Assembly (NCBI GenBank): GCA_009761415.1
Contig: QUOL01000007.1
Coordinates: 620,001 to 684,000, forward strand
Direction of reading: 5' to 3'
DNA: 64,000 bases
Source: Sarcomyxa edulis
Lineage: Eukaryota; Basidiomycota; Agaricomycetes; Agaricales; Mycenaceae
The position numbers and the translations under genes are program-made. The notes under the pieces are model-generated. The model was not told where the DNA came from and did not search any database. It worked only from the letters and a program-made list of their open reading frames with translations. Below are positions 50,584-62,410 of the stretch, in pieces; the stretch's first letter is position 1, and each line of letters begins with the position of its first letter.

Positions 50584-53501
50584 TCACAGCTTCGACAGAT
50601 CCCGTCCCCATACACCACTGATAGATGGGAAATTAATGACCAAGAAACACAAATAAGAGAGGAAACTAACCGAATAATCCAATCAATCATCAACAACGCC
50701 CTCGTCCTCATCGAGACCTGCTCGTTCCAATACACACTCCTCCAAGCATACATCCCAATCAACCCGCCCATGAACGAGAACTTGCCGAGATCAAACACCG
50801 CAGCGTTTCCTATATACGCCAAACTGCCCAAGTGGAAGTAGTGGAAGGGGCCACAGATGACTTCGTCGGTTATGGGTACGTCATTGGCGATGAGGATGGG
50901 CGTTTTGCGAGCTAGTTTGTGTAGCTTCTTGCCAATGTATTTGCCTTGTTGGGAAGCTACTTGGGCCGTCTGGAAGAAATGAGAGTAAGGGTGAATACAG
51001 TCCTCGAGAAACAGGTTGCGATGGAGCAAAAACGAACCGCAGGTAAAGCTGTGATCTTGTTCCCAATCTCTTCTAGTAGAGAGGACAGCTCGTTCAGCGA
51101 TAAACTATTATCTGCATCCGTGTCGTAAACATCGAACAGCTCTTTGACCTAGATACACAAACACAATGAGCCCCAGAATCGAAGCTTATCCTGATAAACT
51201 ATAGGGACGTACTTGGTCTAAATGGTCAGAGGCCATGGGTATCCGTTTCTTGATTTGCTGAACTGAAGGACTTGACGAATTAACAAACTGGAAATCCTAT
51301 ACGACTGAAGTAAAAAGTAGAGAGAGAGAAGGTACTCAACCCATAATTTGCCATTCATCAAAATCGATTCTCCCATTCTTGTCCCTATCGGCATCATCGA
51401 CGAGGTCTAGCAAGTAGCTAACAACCGAAGTTTCGATCTATACCCATGAAAAAGTAGAAAATCAGGGGGGGAAATCAGGGGGGGAAACACCCAAGGGGTT
51501 CCGCGCACCGTAGCACAATCCCCGATAGCATAAACCTCCCCAAGAGGCGCACCCTTGACACGCAGGTGAGCATCCACCTCTATTGCCTTCTTATGCACCT
51601 GATTCGGCAACAAACTCGACACACGCTCCGTGAACGGGTTCATAGCGATTCCAGTCGACCATAGCACGAAATTGGTTGGGATCGTGTGTTGTTCCATTTG
51701 ACCGTCTGCCCCGCGGGTGGTGTAGATGACATATTTGGGGTTGACGGCGCCAACGCTGTTAAGATGATTGTAATGGTTAGTAATGTGCTTCTAGATTCAG
51801 AGTATGTATGAAGACAAGGAGAGGAGAGAGGGCGCACCGAGCTGAAGTGACAAGGTCGATATTATCCCGTTGGAATTTGTCCTATCAAAAGATGTGTATG
51901 CATGGGACCTCAGTCCGACGCCAAAGAACGAGGAAACATCGGACTAACCTCTGCATACTTCGATATAGCTTCGGAGTACTATTTGGCGAGAAAACATCGG
52001 ATTAGACGAGCTTTCAGATACAAAAAGACACATACAGTGTTCAGAATATGTTCCCTAGACTAGACGAGGTCATGTCTCAATATCAGAGTTCAGGAACGAA
52101 GACGAGAATCTCTGACCTGAATAACATGGATCGAAACCTCTTCTCTGCAAATCTTAGGATACTGTGATTGTTGTCAGCCTAGATACTGATTACGATGCTC
52201 GTAGAGCGTACGTAGTTCATGATATCCTCCTGGCAGAAATCGTATATTTCCTACAGGAAGAATTGTGCTTCAGCATATCACGGCGAGCTGAATGATGAGG
52301 GCCAGTACGAACCGCAGCAGTTTCCACGCCTGTTGGTCCACCCCCACAGATAACAAAACTCAGCAAACGCTTACGTTCTTCTGGAGTTGTGGTAGGTAAG
52401 CTTGCCGTTTCAAAGTTGTCTAATCATCTACGTTAGAAAGAGACGCGTGAAATAAGGGAAGATATGTCATACCCATTATTCTTCGCCGAATCAATTGCGC
52501 ATCACTGATAGTTTTCAGCTGGAAACAGTTCTCGAGACCGGGTACGCCGTGAGTGCTAGAGGTAGAACCAACAGCAATGACCAGTTTGTCGTATCTAGAC
52601 AAACGGGTTGAGTCGAGTCTTTTGGACGCGTAATATGTAAGTAGTATGACGCGCACGGGATATAAATACGTTCGTTCTCGCCGGCAGAGTTGACGGTTTC
52701 GACTTCCAAGAGACGGTCGGCCATGCAGATGTCGATAGCTTTACCCTGAACGAAATGACCTCGAAGGCGAGCTATGATTTTGCGGATTGGTTCTACGAGA
52801 GATCGGACTTGGACAGTTCCAACAGCAGCAGCTATACACAAGAAGCGTTAGAGTTGCATTTCACGCAACGCATAAGAAAACATACACGGCAAAAGAGGGG
52901 TAAACGTAGTAAATGTCTCTGACGATACAACTGTGACGTGGTAGTCTCCGGTATACAGGGTTTGGAGGACACCTATAGCCTGGAAAGTACGTGGAAAGGA
53001 GAGGTCAGTTCTTGAACCAAGTTTTGATACGCGTTATACACGTACACCCCAACCACCGCCCACAATGATCAACCTAGGTTTCTCGGCCAACGTCCTGTTT
53101 TCCTCATCATCCCCATCAGCGACCTGGACTCTGACGACAGGCAAGTTTTTCGGTCCTCCACGTTCAGGATGCAGAGCCAAAGGTGATACAGGAACGCGGT
53201 CTACGTGTTTATCTGTATATGTGAATACGTCGTGGATGAATATACCTGTTCCGAGGGTAAAGACGCCGAACACGGTCGATAAAGCGAGGTACCCAGTGTA
53301 ACGAGCGAAAGTTTTGGCCCGCCGTATGATACGCGTCAGCTCCGCAGGTAGTGGTAGTGGCTTTGGAGGAGGAGAAGGTGGTGGTGGTCCTGTTTCGACG
53401 CTATAGAATCTATGAAATTTGAGGGTCTTGTGCTGTCGATTTAGAGATTTGGGTATAGTCCAGGATTGAATCCGTGGTTGACGACATGTTCGGGCGAACA
53501 T
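50584..53501 (-). CDS. NDE1: External alternative NADH dehydrogenase with EF-hands
   Basis: This is a type II (rotenone-insensitive) NAD(P)H:ubiquinone oxidoreductase, predicted on the outer face of the mitochondrial inner membrane, oxidising cytosolic NAD(P)H without pumping protons. The gene has many introns and spans 53501 to 50584. The N-terminus is basic with a Pro-rich linker and a hydrophobic segment (YLALSTVFGVFTLGTGIFIH), then a first dinucleotide-binding motif (RLIIVGGGWG). The second is FVICGGGPTGVETAAEIYDF. Two EF-hand loops interrupt the second half: DADRDKNGRIDFDEW and DVYDTDADNSLSLNEL. These loops are known from Neurospora NDE1 and plant NDB enzymes, where they confer Ca2+ control. 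The C-terminal membrane anchor is FHLGSLAYIGN through WGRDLSKL. Yeast enzymes lack the EF-hands. Confidence 0.92.
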
Positions 53502-53889
53502 GGGTCGAATTAGAGCCGACTATGGCTGGCCGTGAAAAGGATACACTCAGTCTGAAGACTCTGAAAGTGGTCGAGTTCAAGGAAAGAACGCGGAGCCTAA
53601 CGGAGTCTTAGCACAGGCCCGATATTGACGTCATTTATACCGGGATATCGTGGAATCTATCCAATTTCAACAGAATAAAAATACACGAATTCTATTCCAA
53701 ATTACAAGGATACAAAGTGAGATCGTGGTCCACATAGTCAAGCTCTTCATATCCTCCAGTGAGTCGCTACCATCGGTCCAGTCGGGCTCATTCGGGATCG
53801 TAACACCAAACGGTGGTTGGATACAGGCGCCAGACGCCAATAATAGCCATCGTCGAGTCAGGACCAACAGTCCGAGTCGGGGGTGAGGC
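53502..53889 (-). pseudogene. Decayed 3' end of F-box copy F
   Basis: Downstream of the stop of copy F, the minus strand at about 53690-53850 still resembles the last exon of copy G: CIQPPFGVTIPNEPDW against SIQPPFPVTIPYAPAE, and, after a one-base frame change, EELDYVDHD against EELEYVDYE. The region between (zinc-binding exon and finger exon) has been deleted. The remaining part of this interval up to 53502 is the promoter side of the NADH dehydrogenase gene, with nothing else recognised. Confidence 0.6.
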
Positions 53890-55250
53890 TCAAAACTCGT
53901 CAACCTCTGGGGGATCTAAAACAGTTCCAAAGTGGGAGCAATACAGCTTATTGGTCTTGTTCAACAATCTCACGAGGGAAGGTTTTATTTTAGCCCATGC
54001 TAAGAATGAATGGATCAACTGCTAGAAGTGTATCAAAGAGACAGTCAACGCACCGGTATCTGTAAGTTCGTGGCAACCTTTTATGCCTCGGTGTTCGGAA
54101 ATAAATTTGGGTTTATGTCTGTTAAGATATTGAATCTCGTCGTGGAACCCCATATCAGTAAGTCGTTGTATGACCCTAGAAAGGAATCTCAATATTGCCG
54201 AACGAACAGGGTAGTAGAATCGAAATCATCGCTCACAATTCCTGTACTTTCTCCTCCGCTTTTCGCGACTCCTCTGCATCTCTTGAGTCTAGTAGCTTCA
54301 TATAGAGGTTGCAATCATCCAAGAACTATTTTATCCCATAGATGGTATCAGAGACGAACATGACTAGGCGTATAATATCATCGCTTACCTTGAGTCTCTC
54401 TTTGACCATTTGTTTTCGTTCGGCTACAAACACCTGCAGCTCTTCCTTGTCATTTTTGAGCAAGGTCAACCGATTGTTGAGGTCAATCCCATCGGCATGG
54501 AGGAATAAATGTCTTGTCTGGTCGCCTTTGCTGAAAGCCGTGAGAAATAGCAGCTCGGTGTTTTCTAGAAGTGGCCCGTCCGGAAAATCTCTGTCGACTC
54601 TTGAAAGATCAGCAAGGCTAACACAGGGAGCACAGATACAGATAAACGCGTCGCATGTGAGTAGAGAAAGCATACATATAAAAATGGAGACCCCACATAC
54701 ACGAACGAAGAGCAATCGCGACAGACCCTGATGCTATATGGCCAGATGGACCGATGTACACAGGGCTTGGCACAATACTGCGGGGATTGGGGTTCAGCAC
54801 AAAGCCAAGCGTTGTGATTAAGGACTTACTTGACAGTAATAAGAAAACAATAGAGCGGCGTATTTAGCCAAACTCAAGAAATCTGGACAAGGTGGGATGT
54901 CAGGATCGTTCCTGAAAGCTTGTTTCCAGATCAAAATCGAAGAACGTCTCATAAGAAGACGGCGTAAAGGCCTTGACGTGCGCGCGAGACGTATGATATC
55001 CGGTGGCTCGAGAAAGCTGAATATCTGCAAAAGACATCAACTTCGTGCAGTGCCTTTCGTTTCGACAGTGGGGGGAACGTACATCATATAGAATGTCAAG
55101 TGGCATATCCGGAAGCAAGCTCAACTTTCCTTGGAGTTTTTGAAGGTCCAGGTCTTTCTGAGCCTTCGCGGCTTCTGCAGCTTTCTCGATGCGAGGCCTT
55201 TTACTCTTCCGAGTCGGAGCTGGTGGGTTTCGTGCACGTTTTGGAGGCAT
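53890..55250 (-). CDS. Truncated F-box family protein, copy F
   Basis: Minus-strand exons are 55250-55083, 55024-54830, 54777-54701, 54599-54389, 54325-54237, 54175-54054 and 53999-53890, giving a continuous frame of 323 residues. It starts MPPKRARNPPAPTRKSKRPR and has an F-box split by an intron (PDMPLDILYD then IFSFLEPPDIIRLARTSRPL). The 77-nt Cys-rich exon encodes YSIRVCRDCSS. Exons of 89 and 122 nt match copy G. The eighth exon of the family begins normally (AWAKIKPSLVRLLNK) but soon ends in a new stop, so both zinc motifs are lost. One intron present in copy G between the fourth and fifth exons is cleanly missing. It could be an expressed short F-box protein or a recent pseudogene with an intact frame. 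Confidence 0.7.
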
Positions 55251-55671
55251 ATCAGTGTTCAGTGAATAGAGGGAGTCTTTTGGTTCGCGTGAAAGTTGAG
55301 GATTGAAGAATTGTGGTCTTGATGATGGTGGCTACGTTGAAAGGGCCCTGACTGTGTGTGTGACAGCGTGTTGAACATTCGTAACACCGCGTTGTCTCGT
55401 GACCGTGACATCTAATGTACTCAAGTCTTTCCGGCACGCAGATCTGAAATCAAAGGAAACTGGGTGGCACCGTCGTCTTGTCCAGGTTGTACGACGTCAC
55501 CAGCAGAAATTACCGTGCAGCTTTGCAATATATGATCACTCCGCGGGAGATCATGATTACTGGACCCTGGTTTCTCTACTTACATTTGATATACACAGTC
55601 CCATTGCAATCAGAGTCCACAAAGGTTTCAGCTTTCCCTGCTGAATACCGCCGTATGAAAAGATTAACGAT
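55251..55671. other. Intergenic region between F-box copies F and G
   Basis: These 421 bp hold the 3' end of copy G and the promoter of copy F. A GCG and CGTGACCGTGACA cluster at about 55388-55411, roughly 140-160 bp upstream of copy F, resembles in part the elements upstream of the other copies. No further gene was seen. Confidence 0.4.
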
Positions 55672-58295
55672 TCAATCATCATCGACAAAGATGACTTCCG
55701 GTTCATAGTCCACATATTCGAGCTCCTCGTCACTGGAAACATACTCCGCTGAGTCAACGTTCTCACTAATATCGGGTTCGGCCGGGGCGTAGGGAATCGT
55801 GACAGGAAACGGAGGTTGGATGGAAGCGTCGGGATGTAGATAGTAGTCTTCTTCTTTCGGCACACCTTGCAAATGAACGCCATGACTATAAAAACATGTC
55901 AAGCAGCTGGAACGCACCAAAGAATATTTGATTGCATACCTGTAACGAATATGAAGGTTGATTGACGAAAACGACATTGCTTCGCGACATCGGCGACAAC
56001 AATAGTCCGAAGAGTCTTCATGAGCCGCCATATACGCTGCCTCTTCGGTAGCCTGAGCTATAGAAGCCTCGTCGTCGTCCAGTCTCATCCAAGAACCCGC
56101 TTTCTTCTCCGAGAGAGTATGTTGCATTTCATGAAAGACCTGAGAACGTATCAAGTTCAGACGACGGAAAATGAGAACCGAACTAGCTAGTCCACGTACT
56201 GCTTTCTTCCAGCGAAACACTGCCCGCCCTGTCTTGCGATGTCTGCAATGCATACACTCTAGCCACCGATCTAGAACATCCATCTGAGAGGCAGTCACCG
56301 TGTTGACATCAACACCTGGATCCACACTACTCCGTATAACAGACTCTGCAGCCACGGCAGCAGGCCTACAAAACGTCACCTTATTACCATTCAAATTCCA
56401 GGGTACAGACTTGAGATTTAGGAATAGGAGGGATAGATCGTCTTCCCTATTCCGATAACCGTGGCGTAGAGCGGTCAGACACTCATGGGCAAGTACTCGC
56501 GGGTAAGAGATCGGGTCAGAGCCACTGCATTCGAGGTCGCAACATTTAAACCAGGTCGTTGCTAGTTCCAATTTAGACGTGTCGGGAGTATCTTCCAGTG
56601 CGAGAGTCAGATCCAGGTCAGGGGGCAAGAGTGACACGAGAAACTTCTCTTTCGTCGCACGCCACTCCTCGCATAAACGAGGAAGTTGTTCTGCGATGTC
56701 TGAGAAGGTCTCGGGCGTTACTTCTACATCAGAGGGCGTGTCCTCAATGATGGTCTTGACTATATCCATATTACATACGTCTGCAGCTCGAGGTATTATT
56801 TCTTCCGGAGGTCTTGATAGTACATACGTACGCAGGATACCGATAAGAATGTTCTGTCGTTTCCTGAGGAGAGATTTTCGACGTTTGATAAGGTTTTCCT
56901 CGCGGACATCATCTAACAACTCGACCAAGGACGGCTTCATGTTGGCCCAAGCTGCACAAAGGGTAAGGAGGGAGATCTGAGAGTACTGGAGAAGGCAACA
57001 CGCACTGCGGTCTGTAAGGTCTTTGCATCGCTTGATTGACGGATGTTCGGAAAGAATCGCAGGATCTTCATCATTAAGGTGTTGGACCTCGTCGCTGTAT
57101 CCCAGGTCTCTTAGCCGTTGCAATATCCTGAGAAACAGACTGTCAGCGGCGCAGTAAAATCTGAGACAGAATAGAATTGTATGATTCTAACGTTTCCTTC
57201 CGTCTCTCTTTAGCATCTTCTATCTCTTGTCGAATCCTGGCATCTCGTAACTTCATGTAATGTTCACAATCTGCATGAAACTATCCTCAAAAGCAGTCAA
57301 CTAGAATATTCTGAACACGGTAAACCATTATACCTGAAGTTTGTAGTCGACAAGTTTCTTTCGTTTGTCCAGGAAGTCCTGTAGTGCTTTGTCGTCATCT
57401 TTGAGCAAAGACATCTGTCGGTTCAGCTCTAATACATCGGTGTGGAGATAAATGTTTTGCGGTTGGTTTACTGCAAATATCGGGTCCGATTAATGGGGTG
57501 ATCAGACAGGAGCAGATCAGTCAATCATGGAACCCACTGTTCATTCTTATTTGAGTTGCGAGTAGTAGCTGCGAGTGGTGTCTCAAGGTACCGTTCGGGA
57601 AATCCTGATGTACTCTCGCAACATCCTTGAAACTATTGTACGATGATGGAATTGAGGGTCTGCGGTCAGTACTGATATAAGAGGAGGGGCAATATGAAAT
57701 CACTACTGACTGATATGGAGAACATTTAGGGCATACTCTTATGTCGTGTACCCAGACTGACAAATGTCTACCAGGTTTGAGACAATACTGTGGAAAGACG
57801 GAAATCAGGTCAATGATAAGATCGTCATCAAAGTCGCACTAAAACGCACCTGACAATAATGAGAGAACAGCAACGCTGCATATATCGACAAGGTCATACC
57901 CTCTGGACAGGGCGGTATATCAGGATCGTTTCGAAAAGCTTGCTTCCAGATTGAAGACGCAGAATGTCTCATTACAACGCCGCGCAAAGCGTGTGTAGTG
58001 CGCGCAAGATTCAAAATGTCTAATGGTTCTAGAAAACCAAATATCTAGAAGGGTACGACTAATGAGCCTTATGAACTGGAAAATGTGTGGGTGTACACAC
58101 GTCATATAGAATATCGAGTGGCATCTCCGGCAGCAGTCTGAGCTTTCCTTTGTGTCCTCCTCGCGGTTTCTTGATACTCTTAGTGGTCATCGTCGCTGTG
58201 GTTTTACTTGTGCGACGCCTTTTAGTTGGGGGGGTTTTCTCGACATAATCGGAGTTGGCAGTGGTCTTGGATGTTTTGGCGCGTTTCGGAGGCAT
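55672..58295 (-). CDS. F-box/zinc-finger family protein, copy G
   Basis: Minus-strand exons are 58295-58101, 58044-57850, 57787-57711, 57614-57538, 57470-57334, 57280-57192, 57127-57006, 56951-56200, 56139-55940 and 55885-55672, giving 685 residues. The Lys/Thr-rich basic tail (PPTKRRRTSKTT) precedes an F-box interrupted by an intron (EMPLDILYD then IFGFLEPLDILNLARTTHAL). The Cys-rich exon encodes HDIRVCPKCSPYQ. The large exon has a CCHC-like motif (CDLECSGSDPISYPRVLAHEC; the first pair is more widely spaced than in other copies). The finger is CRRCREAMSFSSINLHIRYSH. A long acidic C-terminus (VDSAEYVSSDEELEYVDYE) is unique to this copy. It is the nearest relative of the truncated copy F. Predicted SCF substrate receptor. 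Confidence 0.84.
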
Positions 58296-58598
58296 AGCAA
58301 GCAAAGATAGACTGTTAGAAAGTACTACGATGCAGAGGGTGGAGTGATATAGTTGATAGAAAGGTTCGTTTGATTTCGTTGTGAGGGTTGGCCGCGAGAT
58401 TGTCACGTCACGATCACGACAATAGGAGCTGTCACATGGGCCAAATAATTACATTTGTGGGTCCTTATAGATCCCACTCTGGCTATATATATATATGCGT
58501 ACACAGCAATATCATGCAGTCAAATCATGCAGTCAGATCATGCAGTCAGATTTGATAGTCAAAAGTTCAGGATGTACCCAATGTTCGCGAAGAAACTC
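58296..58598. other. Intergenic region between copy G and CTF18
   Basis: These 303 bp contain the upstream region of copy G, including TGTCACGTCACGATCACGAC at 58401-58420, a short TA dinucleotide run at about 58483-58496 and the tandem repeat annotated below. No coding sequence was seen. Confidence 0.45.
58511..58549. repeat. Three-copy 13-bp tandem repeat
   Basis: The 13-mer ATCATGCAGTCAR is repeated three times head to tail and is followed by a degenerate fourth unit (atttgatagtcaa). It lies just downstream of the CTF18 stop and upstream of copy G. It is a small minisatellite that may vary between strains. Confidence 0.8.
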
Positions 58599-61500
58599 CT
58601 ATAGAAAAGCCCCAACCTTCACGGGCTTTCTTACAGCGGCTGAATTTCCTTCAGTATACCGGTAGGTGACACGGTATTTCTTCTCCACGTTTTTGCGTGC
58701 CGCTGCTTTCGTACTACTGGCTGAAGGAACGGTGATGAGTCGACCGAAGAAATCCGTAGGAGGCTATCGAATGGCGATCTGTCAAATGAAGCTCCTACTT
58801 GCTAAAACAGAGGCATACCTTGTCGGCTATATCACGGTCATCTTTTTTTGCTCGCTTGTTTGGCAGACCTGAACTGTCAGGGCCTGACATCTTTGTCGAG
58901 GATTTCGACTCTTCCGTTATGTTTTTCTTCATACTGGGGGTCATAATCAGCACTCGTATTCGGAGCAGGAGAGGGTGAAAACAAAGGAAACTAGGTACAT
59001 ACGCAGACATCTTGCTGAAGTAGTCTAGTTTTCCAGGCTTCCCCTTCTCCACGGCATCAGCCTGTCTCGCGATCAAAAACGCATCGATCTGAGAATGAAG
59101 CATGAGTTGAAGGTCAAAACTAGACTTGGATGTTAATATACATACCTCCCCGGCGACCAAATGCCGAACTGCATATCTCGAAACAGCTATATCAGACGCC
59201 CGCTTCCCGTCATAGGTGACGAACACATCTATTGGACTGTTAAATCGTCAAGAACAGAGTATAACGAGAAGATCATTCGAATACGCACGGATCAAGTCTG
59301 TATGTCAACTGTCCGTCTTCTGCCCTCTCCTGTAGAAATCGTAGTTCTAGTGATCCCATAATGCCTACTAGTCTTGATAGCAGTGCCTGCTCTTCCGGTC
59401 GAATGACCTGTCGGTTGACCTGGCCAAGGAAAGGTGTATCTGTTAGAAACCTATGAGACCAAAAACGAATGACAAACGAACCGGTCGTATAGGCGGGGAA
59501 ATGATACGATTGATATACGGTGCGAATTCGAGTTGTAAGATTGGAGTGCTGACGAGATGTCTGAAATCTCCTCCATGGTGGCTACTAGCAGTCCGTAGAC
59601 AGCGCGACAACGATTTGTAGACTTCCTCGTTACTTCGCGTGGTTTGCAACGCCTAAACAAGAGCGTTAGACCGTACTTGATGACAACTAGGATTTCTGGT
59701 AGATTTTGACATACCTCCCAATCTGCTTGATTTCTCTCAACTCGCTGACCGCCTCGCTCCTGGAATAGGGGATAGAAAGGGACGAGCATGTATGGTAGAT
59801 ACCCACTCAGTGCAAAGTCGCCATCTGAGTACATGGTACTTGATAGCAGATCAAATGATACAAGCCATTCTGTCGCTTTTTCATGCCGCGAAAAAGTAGC
59901 ATCATGGTGGCGGAGTGTAGCGTAGTGTGCAAAGCATCCTATAGGTCAGGTCTTTCAGTAAGACGTTGATGTGCCCTGCGTAAGATGTATAACACGGACC
60001 TACAGCGATACTGCTTTCCTTTCCACTCCCATCCACTTCCCTACTAAGCCGTCCTACGTATTTAGCCTCGTCTTCGTCCCCAAAGCCCAATTCCTTGACA
60101 CGTTTCCTACTTAGTGGATTGAACAGGCCGTTCACTACCGAAGTTATCGAAGAGTCAGCCTCTTTCATTCCAATGGTAGCGCCACGGATCACTGCCTCTG
60201 TCACTTCCTCGTTCCGTGACTTTACGAACTGAGAGATTTTTGTCAGCGAGCGTCGGGAGTATGATTGGCAAGATTACCTGGAGTGTATTTAGACATCCTC
60301 TTAGATCTCCCCTCGCCACTCCGACGAGTGTCGATAGAGCCCTTGTATCAGCCTTCAAACCCTCAAGCTCACATACTTCTCTGAGCCGTTTCACTGTATG
60401 AAGGTCGGCTGGTCGAGAAAATCGAATCTGATATGCATGGGGTCGGAGTTTGGTTAAAGATGAGGCGTTCTGATCATTGCAGATGCAGATGATAGGTCGG
60501 AGAATGGGTCGCTTTGATTGTGGATCGCGAGCTTGCCCAGAACGGACTTTACATCGAAATGACTGTCAATTCGTAAAACAGCAATGACATGTGTAGACCG
60601 CGTACGTTTTTTCCGTGGCTTGTCGTATGTTAGTTGAACGAGTTTATGTATGAAGCTGCTGGACTGAGACAAGATGAATAAGTAGGCACACGAGAGAGAG
60701 AGCGAGAAATACTGACGTTGTCCCCCGCACCAGTAGCCCCATCGATCTCGTCTATAATCAGCAAGACTGGTTTGGAACTGCCTACCGCAGAACCCGATTC
60801 GAGTGCAGGTCTGATTCGGTCATCAACAATCTGCCCAGAGCGAGCATCACTAAATATAAGGTATCGATAATCAAAGTGAATATGCAAAGGTCCGAAAGGC
60901 CAACCTGGCATTGATCTCCATCACCTCGTATCCGGCTTGTCGCGCTATAACATGGGCGAGAGTGGTTTTCCCTAATCCTGGTGGTCCCGACAAAAGTAAT
61001 AACTATACGGCATATGTGTCAGGGAGGGTCCATCAATAGCCCTTCCAGGTGGACGACTCACCTTCTCTTTAGGTCTCTGATATTCATCTTCGACATAGTT
61101 CTTGTCTTCTTCCTCTTCCCTAGATCGTTTCTTCCCCTTTCCTTTCATCTTGTTTTTACCGAACACACACCAATCCCATTGTTTCACCCAACCCATGACC
61201 TCTCGTGCAACTTTCTCGTTGCCCATAAGCTCTGTGAAACGTCGGGGACGGTAGCGGTCTACCCAAAGAGTATCTTCAACGGTTGCCGTCGGGTCCTCAG
61301 CTGCGAGATTTGATGCCCGGTCGCTGAGAAAAAAGAATAAACGAATGTAGTCGACATCATACCAAGTTAAACTTACTTTCGATCAAGTTTCGCAGCTGCA
61401 GTAGCGGCGAGCTGATCCATCATACGATGTATTGGAACATCGAGAAGGTTAGCAACCCGTTGGCCAGCGCTAGTTCCAGCAGCAGTAGTCTAAGAGAAAA

Positions 61501-62410
61501 CGATTTACCACTATTCATCCCAAACAATCTTCAGAGTACTCACTTTCCGAGAGCTTTCAAAAGTCCGCTGCTTGCGCTTGATGAAGACAGCTTTACCATC
61601 AAAGGTAGTCGCACGAACAGTCAAACGAGGTCGGTACGTAGAGCTTGTGGACGTCGCTGGTGACCTCGGACGTGGAAGAGGGCCATTGTTGGGACAAGAT
61701 TCAAGAAGCTGAGATATAGTGGGAAGATCGTCATCTATGTTGACGTCTTTAGAGTTGCTAGGACGTATGGAGAGTTGTCTGGAACACATACCCTGGGATT
61801 CAGAGAGTAGTCCATTGGGTACAAACATGCTATCGGCGACTTTCGTCACTAAAGTGGGGTAAGAGTCACATCTTCATTTCCTTAATACACCTGTGGCAGA
61901 CTATTGCGCACCTTGAAATTGTGTGATTTCGACAGCCGACGATGACGGCATTCCAAGAAGGCCATTTGGGGCGAAGTTCAATAGATCTGGTTTGCCTTTG
62001 CTGCTCTCAAGAATGGGAACGGTCGTGTCGACTGAAATCGGTTCATCGTATCAAGTTGAAACGCGATCGGCAACCAACAGTTCTCACCATCTAGATGCTC
62101 TCCCATTTCTACATCCATGTCCTTCCCTAACACAGGTTCTGAGAACGTCCCAAGAAGGCCATTTGGCGTGAATGACGCGAATGACAGCCCTTCGTTGCTG
62201 ATGGTGGGATTTGGTTGGCCTAGCAGGCCATTCGGAACAAAAGTAGCCATCCGTTTGCGTCTGAGATAAGAGAATGTAGCTCTACAACGAGCGAGAGAGG
62301 TCTTACAACGATACTTCGGAGATGCTGGCGAAGTCGTGGGTTCTGATGATGAGTTTTTCAGAGTTCCGGTCACAGCACACGCTGTGACGCATCCAGGTCA
62401 CGGCTTTCAT
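58599..62410 (-). CDS. CTF18: Ctf18, alternative clamp-loader large subunit
   Basis: Ctf18 is the large subunit of the alternative RFC clamp loader (with Dcc1, Ctf8 and Rfc2-5) that loads PCNA at leading strands and supports sister-chromatid cohesion. It runs from an ATG at 62410 to a stop at 58599 in about 15 exons. The AAA+ core shows [18 protein letters not shown], the Walker A loop [10 protein letters not shown], the block [16 protein letters not shown], the Walker B strand [17 protein letters not shown] and [12 protein letters not shown]. The C-terminal block [14 protein letters not shown] and the final KVGAFL tail also fit. A Lys/Arg-rich insert sits inside the AAA+ core ([15 protein letters not shown]), as in other Ctf18 proteins. 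The N-terminal exons carry four copies of a short x-P-N-G-L-L motif, which is unusual. Confidence 0.92.
61803..62241 (-). repeat. Four x-P-N-G-L-L coding repeats in CTF18
   Basis: Reading the minus strand, the repeats are FVPNGLLGQ (62241-62219), [10 protein letters not shown] (62172-62149), [10 protein letters not shown] (61976-61953) and [10 protein letters not shown] (61826-61803). They are spread over three or more exons with unlike sequence between them, so the short motif itself appears to be selected. The DNA of the second and third repeats is nearly identical. Confidence 0.75.
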
